Source: Pseudarthrobacter siccitolerans
GTDB taxonomy: Bacteria; Actinomycetota; Actinomycetes; Actinomycetales; Micrococcaceae
Direction of reading: 5' to 3'
NCBI RefSeq assembly: GCF_001046895.1
Contig: NZ_CAQI01000042.1
Span: 186,001 to 250,000 of the forward strand
Length of the DNA stretch: 64,000 bases
In this document: positions 17,561 through 26,471 of the stretch, in pieces
Layout: the number at the start of each line of letters is the position of its first letter
Numbering within the stretch: the first letter of the stretch is position 1
The notes under the pieces: model-generated
What the model was told of the DNA's origin: nothing
The model's database searches: none
What the model saw: only the letters and a program-made list of their open reading frames with translations
Translations under genes and position numbers: made by a program

Positions 17561-18934
17561 TTAGGAATGCGTCTTGACAGCTTCGTTGGAGGACAAGGAG
17601 ACGCCGCGTGTTTCGGGCAGGTAGCGCAGCAGAACGAAGAAGCAGATCAGCGCTACGGCGGCGAGATAGAAGGCTGGCGCCACCAGGAGGGCAAAGGCCG
17701 ACGCGATGGCCGTTGCGATGAATGGGCCTGGGCCCCCAATCAGTGCCTGCGCGACGTTGAAGCCTATGGAGCTGCCACTCACGCGCAGCCGGGCCGGGAA
17801 AAGTTCCACCATCAGTACGCCAAGCATCACGTTGACGAGCGCCTCAAAGGCAGCGAAGATCACCAGCCCAGCCAATCCGAGGAACCAATTTCCGGTGCCC
17901 AGGAGCATAAAGCACGGGATAGTCACAACGGCGATGCCAATGGTGCCGATGAGCATCGTTTTCCTTCGCCCGATCCTGTCGCCGATCATGCCGGCGATGG
18001 GGCACATGATGGAGTAGATCAAGAGGCCAAGGATGGAGAGTTCAAGGGCAGCGGTGCGTGGCATGTTGACCTTGACCGTCAGGAAGGTAATGACGAAGGT
18101 CGCCAGGTAGTAGAACCCAAGTCCTGTGACCGCGGTGCAGGTGAAGACCAGCAAAATTCCTGAACGGCTCTTCTTGCTCGCGGATCGCAAAGGCGCGTGC
18201 TCTACCTCGTGCGTGCGCTGGAGTTCGCGGAACACCGGGGTGTCTTCGAGCCGAAGCCGCAGGTACAAGCCCAATACCGCAAGCGGCCCGGCGACGATGA
18301 ACGGCACTCGCCAGCCCCAGGCGGACATTTCCTCACTACTGATGCTGCTCGCCAGGAGGAGGGTGACAACTCCACCCCCCATGACTCCTATGGCGGCACC
18401 CGCGGAGACAACACTGCTCCAGAGGCCCCGGCGCCCATGTGGGGCGTATTCGATCAGAAAGGTTGCTGCGCCCGCGTACTCACCACCGGCCGAGAATCCC
18501 TGTGCGCAGCGGAACACCACGAGAAGGATGGGGGCCGCGATCCCGATGGTCTCATACGTTGGCAGGAGGCCGATCGCGAGGGTGCATACGCCCATCAAGA
18601 CAATTGCTAATGAGAGAGCAGCTCTGCGCCCCAGCCGATCCCCCAGGGCTCCGATGATCAGGCCACCCATGGGCCGGAACAGGAATGCCACACCGAAGAC
18701 CGAAAGGGAGGAGAGTAGAGAGACGGTTGGATTTTCGGACGGGAAGAAGAGCTGTCCGATCGTGACTGCGAGAAAGCCATATACGGCGAAGTCAAACCAC
18801 TCCAGGAAATGACCGATGCCAGCCGCAACGGCAACCCGCTTGGAGACCTGGGGGGCTAGCGAACCATCAGCGATTATTGAGGTGCTCTGGGGTTCGGGTG
18901 GAACCTCAGTGTGAGGTGTAGTTTCTGCGTTCAT
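17561..18934 (-). CDS. MHS-type MFS transporter (metabolite:H+ symporter)
   Basis: A 457-residue, twelve-helix major facilitator protein. Motifs of the MHS family (KgtP/ShiA/PcaT-like) are GHFLEWFDFAVYGFLAV in the first helix region, FRPMGGLIIGALGDRLGRRAAL after helix 2 and GFSAGGEYAGAATFL around helix 4-5. These take up organic acids and related solutes by proton symport. The ATG at 18934 has AAGGAG upstream. It is the first gene of the minus-strand operon and presumably imports the substrate that the ALDH, ADH, CaiB, DUF35 and thiolase enzymes degrade. Confidence 0.88.
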   Translation of the reverse strand: MNAETTPHTEVPPEPQSTSIIADGSLAPQVSKRVAVAAGIGHFLEWFDFAVYGFLAVTIGQLFFPSENPTVSLLSSLSVFGVAFLFRPMGGLIIGALGDRLGRRAALSLAIVLMGVCTLAIGLLPTYETIGIAAPILLVVFRCAQGFSAGGEYAGAATFLIEYAPHGRRGLWSSVVSAGAAIGVMGGGVVTLLLASSISSEEMSAWGWRVPFIVAGPLAVLGLYLRLRLEDTPVFRELQRTHEVEHAPLRSASKKSRSGILLVFTCTAVTGLGFYYLATFVITFLTVKVNMPRTAALELSILGLLIYSIMCPIAGMIGDRIGRRKTMLIGTIGIAVVTIPCFMLLGTGNWFLGLAGLVIFAAFEALVNVMLGVLMVELFPARLRVSGSSIGFNVAQALIGGPGPFIATAIASAFALLVAPAFYLAAVALICFFVLLRYLPETRGVSLSSNEAVKTHS

Positions 18935-19352
18935 TGATTCTCTCCTTTGAGAATTTGTCATTGGGGCTATGTCTGAATGCCAAGTTGTCTCATTCACCGG
19001 GATAGGCGATTGAACCAAGGGAGAGGCGGTGCTTGTGACGCCATCTCTACTGGACGTGACCTGCGCTACAAAGGTACGGACAAATCTAGCTCGGTCATCC
19101 CTTTACGTCAAGAGGTGTTTGCTTGCCTCCTGTCGAGACTCAAATGAGAGCCCCATACTCCGTGTGTTTCCGCCGTCCAGAAGCCATAGTCCGGATTGAA
19201 TATGGCTTCCCGGGTGCGGTGATTGACTGGGTGAGGATCGAGGCCTAGGGTAACAATGGTACGGACGATTTACAGATAGGTTGCCAGCCGGATACGAGCG
19301 GCCAGGAACCAAAGCGCCAGAGCAAAAGGCGCACGACCCAAGGAGTTAAGGA
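18935..19352. promoter_or_regulatory. Divergent regulatory region, MFS operon and PrpD gene
   Basis: A 418-base non-coding region between divergent genes must hold both promoters. It contains two copies of GGTACGGAC(A/G)A at 19073-19083 and 19258-19268. The first runs into CAAATCTAGC (19081-19090), a 10-mer that recurs next to a GTCCGGAC palindrome upstream of the GntR gene (11855-11876). These shared words are candidate operators for the GntR/UTRA regulator; no footprint or consensus supports them yet. Confidence 0.4.
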
Positions 19353-20780
19353 ATGCGGCAGGGAGCAATGGGGCTTCAGCAGGAGCCATCCGCCACCACG
19401 AGCACGATCGCCGAACGACTCGCGCTGTTTGCGTGCGAAGTCAAAGTTGGTGATGCTCCGGCATTGGTACTGGAACGGGTGAAGGCGTGCTTGATTCACG
19501 CCATTATGGTTGGAGCCGCCGGAATGGACGCCCCTTTCGGGATGGCGGCCGAAAGGGCGATGGGCCCTGGAGATCCTGAACTGCGGGCAGGCCGGTCGCG
19601 ATCCCTTATCACCGGTGATTATCACTCTCCACCCATAGCGGCGTTCATCAATGCGTCGCTTTTTCATGCCCGGGCACAAGAAGACACCCATGGTACGTTC
19701 CATCCGGGGATCACCGTTATACCGGCCGCCCTCGCGGCGGCCGAGTCCAAGATGTGTGACGGTAAGACGTTCATGGACGCCGTCTTGGCTGGATATGAGG
19801 TGGGGACGGCTCTTTCTGCCGTTCTGACGGAGAGGACCACGCCTCCGTTTAGAGCCACAGCCGTCTTTGGTGCAGTAGCCGCCGCTGCGGCGGTCGGAAA
19901 GATACTTCAACTCAGCACCGAGCAAATGGCTTCGGCCATTGCTATCGCTGCGGCCAGCTCAGGTGGCACCTCCGAGTCCTTCGGGGCAGGAACAGATGAG
20001 TGGCGCTTTCAGCCGGCAAAGGCTGCCATGAACGGGTTCATGGCCGCAACGCTGGCTGTCGAAGGGGTTCATGGCTCGAAGACGGCAATCGAAGGACCCG
20101 CAGGGTTCCTGGAGTGCTTCGCAGGGATAGATGCAGAAGACCTGACCACAGATCTGGGTAACGTCTGGAATATTCTGGGGGTGACGTTCAAGCCGTATCC
20201 GGTCTGTGCCTTCAACCAGGCGCCTTCGCTCCTCGGCGTTCAGATGCGCTCCGAAGGGTTGCGGGCCGAAACGGTGGAATCCATTACCCTCAGAATGAAC
20301 GAGCGCGAAGCGACCTACCCGGGTATGCCGTTCGATGGCCCTTTCCAGACGGTGGCCCAGACGTTGATGAGTGCAAGATTCGCATTTGCCACAGCCTTGG
20401 TCCACGGTGACATCACTCTGGCATCACTGCAGGAGTTCGAAACTCCCGAAGTCATGGAGATGGTTGGGAAAATCAAACTCGTTGCTGATAGCGGCAGGCC
20501 GGCGAAAACAGCCAAGGCCACCGCTCATCTCGCGGATGGTTCCGTGCTCGAGCGGGCGATCGAGGAAACCGACTCCCTCCTTTCCTGGTCTCTCCGACAG
20601 GTTGTCGCTAGGGGGGAGCGAATGCGTTCCGAATCGAATCTCTCGGCCGATCAGTATCAGCTTCTTGTCCGAAGCATAAATGACCTCGCGGCGGCCAACG
20701 ATGTGAGGGAAGTTGTTTCGGCCGCCATCAGCGCCCAGCCGGCGGAATCGATGAGTGAACTTTCCGATCCAGTGCGGTGA
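19353..20780 (+). CDS. MmgE/PrpD-family protein
   Basis: A 475-residue protein of the MmgE/PrpD superfamily (2-methylcitrate dehydratase, cis-aconitate decarboxylase and iminodisuccinate epimerase relatives). It is all-helical to about residue 260 (INASLFHARAQEDTHGTFHPG, then AAAIAAAASSGG-like repeats), followed by a smaller alpha/beta domain (VTFKPYPVCAFNQAP). AAGGAG precedes the ATG. It is transcribed away from the thiolase operon and shares its control region, so dehydration, decarboxylation or isomerisation of a pathway acid is a fair guess. The exact reaction is not predictable. Confidence 0.85.
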   Translation: MRQGAMGLQQEPSATTSTIAERLALFACEVKVGDAPALVLERVKACLIHAIMVGAAGMDAPFGMAAERAMGPGDPELRAGRSRSLITGDYHSPPIAAFINASLFHARAQEDTHGTFHPGITVIPAALAAAESKMCDGKTFMDAVLAGYEVGTALSAVLTERTTPPFRATAVFGAVAAAAAVGKILQLSTEQMASAIAIAAASSGGTSESFGAGTDEWRFQPAKAAMNGFMAATLAVEGVHGSKTAIEGPAGFLECFAGIDAEDLTTDLGNVWNILGVTFKPYPVCAFNQAPSLLGVQMRSEGLRAETVESITLRMNEREATYPGMPFDGPFQTVAQTLMSARFAFATALVHGDITLASLQEFETPEVMEMVGKIKLVADSGRPAKTAKATAHLADGSVLERAIEETDSLLSWSLRQVVARGERMRSESNLSADQYQLLVRSINDLAAANDVREVVSAAISAQPAESMSELSDPVR

Positions 20781-20851
20781 TTCGTGAGATGCCGGGGTCA
20801 AGTGCGGTGTCCATCCCAGCCTTCTTTGACGGTTTGGGATAGGCCGACCTA

Positions 20852-21928
20852 GTGTCCTGCGCCTGAAATTCGCTTCGTAATTATAGAATGGTTTATGGCG
20901 AACGTTGGACGGCCGAAGGCCCCTCTGGAACTGTCGGATGAAGAGCGGGAAACACTGTCCCGGTGGGCCCGCAGAGCCAAGTCGGCACAGGCGCTGGCCA
21001 CACGCTCGAAGATCGTGTTGGGCAGCGCCGAGGGCCTGAGCAACGTGGAGGTCGGTGCCCGGTGCGGAGTCGAACCTCATACCGTGGCTAAGTGGCGGCG
21101 CCGCTTCCTAGAGCGCCGGCTGGACGGGCTTGTTGATGATCCCAGGCCCGGCCGTCCTGCGAGCATCACCAGTGATCAGGTAGAGGATGTCGTGGTTGTG
21201 ACGCTGGAATCGACGCCGAAGAATGCCACGCACTGGTCCCGGGCGAAGATGGCCGAGCGGTCGGGGCTCTCAAAGTCAACGATCGGGCGGATCTGGAAGT
21301 CTTTCGAACTCAAGCCGCACCGCGCTGACGGGTTCAAGCTCTCCAATGACCCGTTCTTCGTGGAGAAGGTCTATGACGTGGTGGGCCTTTACCTGAATCC
21401 GCCTGAATCGGCTGTGGTGCTCAGTGTGGATGAGAAGTCGCAGGTCCAGGCGCTGGCCCGGTCCCAGCCGGCTTTCCCGATGATGCCGGGCATGCCGGAG
21501 AAGCGCACCCATGACTATGTCCGGCACGGGACCACAACCCTGTTCGCGGCGCTGAACACCGCGGACGGGTCCGTGATTTCCAGCCTGCACCGCAAGCACC
21601 GGGCCATCGAGTTCAGGAAGTTCCTGGCCAAGATCGACGCCCAGGTCCCCGAGGGCCTGGACGTGCACCTGATCTGCGACAACTATCAGACCCACAAAAC
21701 ACCCGTGGTGAAGACGTGGCTGCAGAACCACCCGCGGTTCCACATGCATTTCACCCCGACGTACTCATCCTGGCTGAACCAGGTCGAGCGGTTCTTCGGA
21801 TTCGTCACCGAGGACCTGCTGCGCCGCAGCGATCACCGCAGCGTCCAGGCCCTCGAGTCCGACATCCGCAAATGGGTCACCGAATGGAACACAAGTCCCA
21901 CGCCCTTCACCTTTCAGGCGCAGGACAC
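20852..21928 (+). mobile_element. IS630-family insertion sequence (1077 bp)
   Basis: Perfect 17-base terminal inverted repeats, GTGTCCTGCGCCTGAAA at 20852-20868 and its complement at 21912-21928, are flanked on both sides by TA (20850-20851 and 21929-21930). This is the target duplication used by IS630/Tc1-type elements. The element sits 71 bases after the PrpD stop. The transposase gene fills nearly all of it, but its end is altered. Confidence 0.92.
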
Positions 21929-22040
21929 TAGGAACGTGGTGAAGAATTCGGGAGTAAAAGTGCATCTGTTGGATTCTGGCTGCGCACCGTTAGGACTTGA
22001 GGGATGCAGGGTCGTGACGACGGCAACGAGAGATTCTTGA
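20895..22040 (+). CDS. IS630-family transposase, altered C-terminus
   Basis: A DDE transposase with an N-terminal helix-turn-helix (LSNVEVGARCGVEPHTVAKWRRRF) and the catalytic core VLSVDEKSQVQAL, LICDNYQTHKTPVVKTWL and YSSWLNQVERFF. Family members finish with a segment near KTADEIL and end in SGAGH encoded by the right inverted repeat. Here SGAGH-stop is still encoded at the repeat but in another frame. After NTSPTPF (about 21905) the frame runs through the repeat and 112 bases of flanking DNA to 22040. An internal deletion of about 20-25 codons that changed the frame explains this. Activity is doubtful. Confidence 0.85.
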   Translation: MANVGRPKAPLELSDEERETLSRWARRAKSAQALATRSKIVLGSAEGLSNVEVGARCGVEPHTVAKWRRRFLERRLDGLVDDPRPGRPASITSDQVEDVVVVTLESTPKNATHWSRAKMAERSGLSKSTIGRIWKSFELKPHRADGFKLSNDPFFVEKVYDVVGLYLNPPESAVVLSVDEKSQVQALARSQPAFPMMPGMPEKRTHDYVRHGTTTLFAALNTADGSVISSLHRKHRAIEFRKFLAKIDAQVPEGLDVHLICDNYQTHKTPVVKTWLQNHPRFHMHFTPTYSSWLNQVERFFGFVTEDLLRRSDHRSVQALESDIRKWVTEWNTSPTPFTFQAQDTRNVVKNSGVKVHLLDSGCAPLGLEGCRVVTTATRDS

Positions 22041-22043
22041 CGT

Positions 22044-22420
22044 AGAGGCGTTGGTGGGGCAAGACTCTTTTCGGGTGGGCCCACCACCGGGCTTTCTTCA
22101 GAGCCGCCTGCAGGAAGTGTCCGCTCCGATCCCGTTACACGACGGCCCGGGACGGCAGGAACCCCACCCTTCACCAGTTCGCCCCGCTGCAGCGTGGACA
22201 CCGGGAATGGGCCGCCGACCAGGAAATCCATCAGAGCTACCGGCAGCATCCGCCGATGGTCGAACGCTCTATCGCCTGGCTCACCGGGAGGGCGCATCCC
22301 CCATCGCGCCGTCGGCAGGAACAACTCCTGGCTCAGCCTGCGCGCGGTCCGACCCGAACTTGGGCATACACAATCTCGGTCCCGCTAACAGCGACGGGAC
22401 CTGGGCGATCGCCTGAAACC
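22044..22420 (+). pseudogene. IS1182-type transposase C-terminal remnant
   Basis: One plus-strand frame reads FRAACRKCPLRSRYTTARDGR, then QFAPLQRGHREWAADQEI and YRQHPPMVERSIAWLT. The CxxCPLRxxCT motif and the R.xHRPMVERSIAWL motif mark the C-terminal part of IS1182-family (DDE_Tnp_1_6) transposases. No start or N-terminal catalytic part is present, and the expected RLRYRG and NN.WL motifs after SIAWLT are garbled. It abuts the IS630 element. It is a dead fragment; its element ends were not found. Confidence 0.65.
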
Positions 22421-22888
22421 CGGGTCCGGGAATCGTCCGAACTCCGAGAGCCGGCACCGTTCAACGCCATCGGCTCGACCGGAACAGTCAGCTAACATCC
22501 GGTCCCGGCAGCCACGGGCACCGCCCGCCGGAAACCACGCCAAGGGCGCAAACTGCCCTTCCAGCAGGAGCCCGAATACAGCACCCTCCTAGCTGAACTC
22601 CCACGAGGTTGTGAACGGCGTGGAGTGATTCATGAACGAGGACCTCCCGTATCGATGTCGGTAACGCTCACTCGATGACGAGGGAGGTCCTCGTTTCCCG
22701 CTTTAGTGGCTATCTCAGATTGTTCCTCTGGGCCGTTCATCCACTCTCCCCGTCCAGCTCCGAACCGGAACCGCAGCTCATCGTCTTGTTTGCTCTGCAG
22801 AGATGGCGTGTGGACGAGCAGGATCGGACTAAGCGTGAGAAACCCCTTCACCGTGACGGGCAGGGATTCGTCCATGACGCTGGGGGTG
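22421..22888. other. Decayed stretch with a 14-bp inverted repeat
   Basis: No supported gene. A perfect 14-base inverted repeat, AACGAGGACCTCCC at 22635-22648 and its complement at 22682-22695, encloses 33 bases. It could be a terminator hairpin, a solo end pair of a small element, or an operator. A minus-strand frame (22630-22875, MDESLPVTVKGFL...) directly follows the flavin reductase remnant but resembles nothing I know. Confidence 0.4.
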
Positions 22889-23477
22889 TCAGACGGAGAG
22901 GGAAGGCCATTTGGTCATGCGGTCGCGAAGGTCGATGACGCTGCCATTCGTGGAGAACGTCCCGTTACCCCGATGGTGGAATTCCCCTGATCCCCGCAGC
23001 CCGGGTGCGTACCAGGCTCGGACCGGACGAAGCACCCAAAGGTCGTACTCGTCGACCAACCTGTCATCTGCTACAACGCATTCGATGTTAGCGAAGCATT
23101 CACGAACGAGCGGAGCTGAAACCTCTTTGGGCTGCATGGGAGTGAAGCCAAATCCGCTCCATTTGTCCATGTCCTGGCCGGAGGAGTTCCCTACATCCAC
23201 GACGGCTTCAGCCAGTCCAGCGGACGGTATTGCAATGACGCACTCTCCAGTATTACGCAGGGCGTGGTAGCTGTAATCCCACGGACCAAGAGTGACTCCG
23301 ATCAGTGCCGGGGATGCCTGATCGGCATGTTGAAACCGTTGGTCATCAGGTTTGGCTCGCCGTCGTCCTCGGTTGCGATCAGGATGGTCGGCCCGGGTTC
23401 CATCAGACGATGGACGAGATGGAGGGGGTATTCCTCGAAATCAGAGGTTCGTTGTACAAAGCGCAATGGGTTGTCAT
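22889..23477 (-). pseudogene. Flavin reductase-family gene with two frameshifts
   Basis: Read across frames the minus strand gives PLRFVQRTSDFEEYPLHLV, then EPGPTILIATEDDGEPNLMTNGFNMPIRH, then (one frame over) ALIGVTLGPWDYSYHALRN, TGECVIAIP, VVDVGNSSGQDMDKWSGFGF and finally FHHRGNGTFSTNGSVIDLRDRMTKWP. This is a flavin reductase/DIM6-type FMN-binding protein of about 195 residues. The ATG at 23477 is followed at once by a one-base loss (MTTHC instead of an MTNPL-type start), and a second shift lies at about 23310-23320. Either the gene is dead or the assembly has two indels. Intact enzymes supply reduced flavin or act as flavoredoxins. Confidence 0.65.
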
Positions 23478-23560
23478 TCCTTCCCTGCGGGCGAGGATGG
23501 TGTACGAAACCAGGGTGGGGCCGGGGCCCGGCCCCACCGCCTGGATCGGATGGGACTGGG

Positions 23561-24337
23561 TTAGATGGCTTGCGCCGTCGGAAGAATCGTGAGCTCGGTG
23601 AGATTCACGTGCTTCGGAAGTGCGGCAACGAACGCGACGGTTTCTGCCACGTCCGCCGACCGCAGGACGTCGATCTGGTTGATCAGGTCCGCCATCAACT
23701 TGCTGGCATCAGGATCGGTGACGTGATCCGGAAGTTCCGTGTTCACCATGCCCGGCTCAACTGTGGACACGCGGACGTTCTTCCGCCCGAGTTCGGTCCG
23801 CAACAATCGGGTGATGTGGCTGATGTACGCCTTGGTGCCGGAGTACACCTGGAACTTCTCGAGCACCCTGGTGGCAGCGATCGACGAGGTAGTGATGAGG
23901 TCGGCCGAGCGCCCCTGGCCACCGGCGGTTTCGAGGGATCCGACGAACGCCTGGATGGTGTTCATGACGCCCTTGATGTTCAGATCGATCTGCGCATCCC
24001 AGTCCTCGGTTTTCAGGTCGCCGATTTCGGAGATCAGCTGGACGCCGGCGTTAGCGAAAACCAGGTCTACCGTGCCCAGTTCGAGGTCGATCCTGTCAGC
24101 AGCCGCCAGGACGGCATCGCGATCGGTGACGTCGGTAGGCACTGAGAGCGCTGTTCCGCCATTCTTCGTGATCCGCTCGGCGAGGACGTCGAGACGATCC
24201 TTCCGTCGGGCGATGAGTGCGACCTTGGCTCCAAGCTCGGCGAGTCGCTCCGCGGTCGCCTCGCCGATGCCGCTCGATGCTCCGGTGACTACGGCGACGC
24301 GACCTGCCAGCGGGGTTCCTTCAATTAGCTTGCTCAC
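23561..24337 (-). CDS. Short-chain dehydrogenase/reductase
   Basis: A 258-residue classical SDR. The cofactor loop is VVTGASSGIGEATAERL (about 16-32). NAG is seen in VFANAGVQLISEIGD, the catalytic Ser in TTSSIAATR and the YxxxK motif in VYSGTKAYISH (about 165). It acts as an NAD(P)(H)-dependent oxidoreductase on an unknown carbonyl or alcohol. The start is GTG with GGAG 7 bases before it. It precedes the flavin reductase remnant on the same strand, so the two may once have formed a unit. Confidence 0.9.
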   Translation of the reverse strand: MSKLIEGTPLAGRVAVVTGASSGIGEATAERLAELGAKVALIARRKDRLDVLAERITKNGGTALSVPTDVTDRDAVLAAADRIDLELGTVDLVFANAGVQLISEIGDLKTEDWDAQIDLNIKGVMNTIQAFVGSLETAGGQGRSADLITTSSIAATRVLEKFQVYSGTKAYISHITRLLRTELGRKNVRVSTVEPGMVNTELPDHVTDPDASKLMADLINQIDVLRSADVAETVAFVAALPKHVNLTELTILPTAQAI

Positions 24338-24615
24338 TACGTACTCCTAAGAATCGTGAGAACCGGTGTGACCGGCTTGATTGGGAAATGAAAGCTTGTG
24401 CTTCCGGGTAACCACTATTCGCGAGTCTTGGCGAGGCAAACAGGGTGTAACTCACCTACCCTCGGGGTTTGGTGCGGAGATCACGCCTATGCAGGACGAA
24501 CCAGGTGGGGCATGACCTCTTCGATCGCATGCCGGGAGCATGAGTGGCTGAAAATCCGTCCCGTTGAGGACGGATCGAGCGGCAGGGACAGATAGCTGTC
24601 AATGCTGGGGTAGGT

Positions 24616-25020
24616 TTGTTGGGGTTAGGCAAAGATCAACCTGGAAGTGCGGGGGAGCCGTACGCCGTAGGGATTGCGGTGGCAGAATGTCGGCATGGTC
24701 GCCGAAGACTGCCACAACATGACGACCTGTTGATGCTGCCGAGGGGCGATCCCTTGGCGGACGAGCTTGAACGTAGATGGCTATATGAAATTGAATCGTC
24801 TTTCGTCCCTTTGGATCGGACACTCGCTGAGCTGCTGGGGAAGTTCACCCATACACCAGCGATCCTGATTGATGAGATTGGGAATGTGATGGCATCGAAT
24901 GCTCTGGCCAATGAGCTGTTCGCGGAATTCACCATCCGAGACAATGTGTCACGGATGGTTTTCCTGGATGCCGCGGCACGGCGCAGCCACCATCACTCGC
25001 GCATACGGCGCCCGTACTGA
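24616..25020 (+). pseudogene. Orphan MmyB-type ligand-domain fragment
   Basis: The C-terminal half reads FTHTPAILIDEIGNVMASNALANELF, then FTIRDNVSRMVFLDAAAR. This lines up with FTTTPAFVINRAHDLLAMNSLARVLY and FTLQDNLVRMIFLDSAG of the intact MmyB-type regulator encoded nearby (26472-27323). No helix-turn-helix precedes it, and the sequence ends soon after FLDAAAR, where intact members continue for about 80 residues. It is best read as a degraded paralogue. Whether the short product is made is unknown. Confidence 0.55.
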
Positions 25021-25101
25021 AACGCAGGGACTGGCCACACCAGCCCCGGAGAGTGTCATTTCCGCGATGACTCGGAATGAAGATATCCAATCCGAATCCC
25101 C

Positions 25102-26328
25102 TTACACGTAAGCCCCTTCATCGCGGGGGATTTGAGGGCGCGATTGACAGGCGAAGGACATTAGGGCGGCACCTGTCAGGAGCGCCATCGCGGCAGCGCT
25201 CATTCCCCAAACGAAGCCCGACGGGGCCAGCAGTGATGCAATCTGTGGTCCTGCGCTTCCGCCAAGAAACATGAAGAAGCCGTAGAGCGCTGTTGCGCCG
25301 CCCGATTCCCCGGGTCGGGCGATGGCGACCACTGCTTCGATAATGGCAGGTGCGGCGGCGGCAATGGCGGCGATGAAGAGGAAGACGGAGAAACCAAGAG
25401 CTATCGTGCTTCCATCGAGAGCAGAAGCTGCGCCGGCGAACACCGCGGCCAGCGCCAGCGAGCCGGATCCACGAACACCGGCACCCCACCGATGAAGTAC
25501 TTTGCCGAGCAATGGCACCATTATCAATGCGGGTAAGGTCCCCAATCGCAGCGTCTGGAGCGTCTGCGGATCCGCGATGATATCCGACGGGCCGACCAAG
25601 GAGATCGTGGTGAAGACGCCCGCATAGCCGCCTAAGAGGGTGGCCGCTGAACCGTACAACGCGAGCATTCGCCCCCGAGCAAGAACACGGGGTATCGCGC
25701 GAAATGGATGGGTGTCTGGAGACGGTTGCGTTGAAGGTCTGTCGGGCACAAGCGCAACCACAGCGACAGCACACGCAGCCAACGCGATAGCGCTGAAGAC
25801 GAAAACCATGCGCCACGTAAAGACTTGTTCGATCAGCTGTGCAAAGAGCTGGAGCAGTACGGCGGAGGCCAGGAAGGCGCTGGTCAGGCAAGTCAAGGCC
25901 AAAGGGCGGCGACGGGGGACGAGATGTTCGGCAACGTAGGTAAAGGCTGCCGGAGCAAAGGTTGCTGCCGTGCCGCCCTGCGCTGCCCTGGCGACAAGCT
26001 CCCATGGGAGGTTGGTAGGCACCCCTGCAACTGCCGTTGCCAGGGCGGCCGCGCCCAGACCGGCAACCATGACCCGTCTGGACCCATGCTTGGATGCCAA
26101 CGGGCCGGCAATGAGGAATCCGGCCGCATAGGCGACACCGAAAACCGTTGCGGTGCCGGTTGCCTCACTGGGTCCGATCCTAAGACTTTCTGCGATGGCA
26201 GGGAGGATCGCCAACACCGAATACATTTGGCCGACGATCACCACCGCCGTGAATGTCAGAACGGCGATGATGGGGGTTGACGGTGGCCAAGGGACAGCGG
26301 GATGGCTGTCAGGGACGGAAGCGGACAT
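25102..26328 (-). CDS. MFS transporter (DHA1-like exporter)
   Basis: A 408-residue membrane protein with about twelve hydrophobic helices. It carries the MFS loop ATVFGVAYAAGFLIAGPLASKHGSRRVMVAGLG after helix 2 and a helix-4 stretch ARAAQGGTAATFAPAAFTYVAE. The pattern suits drug:H+ antiporter-type (DHA1/AraJ-like) efflux proteins. The ATG at 26328 is chosen with GAAAGG upstream; the frame extends 90 bases further but without a start signal. The neighbouring MmyB-type regulator is co-oriented and probably controls it. Confidence 0.85.
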   Translation of the reverse strand: MSASVPDSHPAVPWPPSTPIIAVLTFTAVVIVGQMYSVLAILPAIAESLRIGPSEATGTATVFGVAYAAGFLIAGPLASKHGSRRVMVAGLGAAALATAVAGVPTNLPWELVARAAQGGTAATFAPAAFTYVAEHLVPRRRPLALTCLTSAFLASAVLLQLFAQLIEQVFTWRMVFVFSAIALAACAVAVVALVPDRPSTQPSPDTHPFRAIPRVLARGRMLALYGSAATLLGGYAGVFTTISLVGPSDIIADPQTLQTLRLGTLPALIMVPLLGKVLHRWGAGVRGSGSLALAAVFAGAASALDGSTIALGFSVFLFIAAIAAAAPAIIEAVVAIARPGESGGATALYGFFMFLGGSAGPQIASLLAPSGFVWGMSAAAMALLTGAALMSFACQSRPQIPRDEGAYV

Positions 26329-26471
26329 GCGTCTGCCTTTCGAGGAATCGATATTCTCCCTGTCCTCGTGCTCTGGACGGGGGCTGGACTTCACTCTTCC
26401 CTGAAAGCGGCCCCTCATACAGGACGCCGCGTTCCTAGGTTGGACGCGGCCTGCATGGACGGCGACGGGAG

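Noticed and set aside
20780..20852. The idea that the IS630 insertion disrupted the PrpD gene
   Set aside because: The PrpD reading frame stops at 20780, before the element, and has a normal family length.
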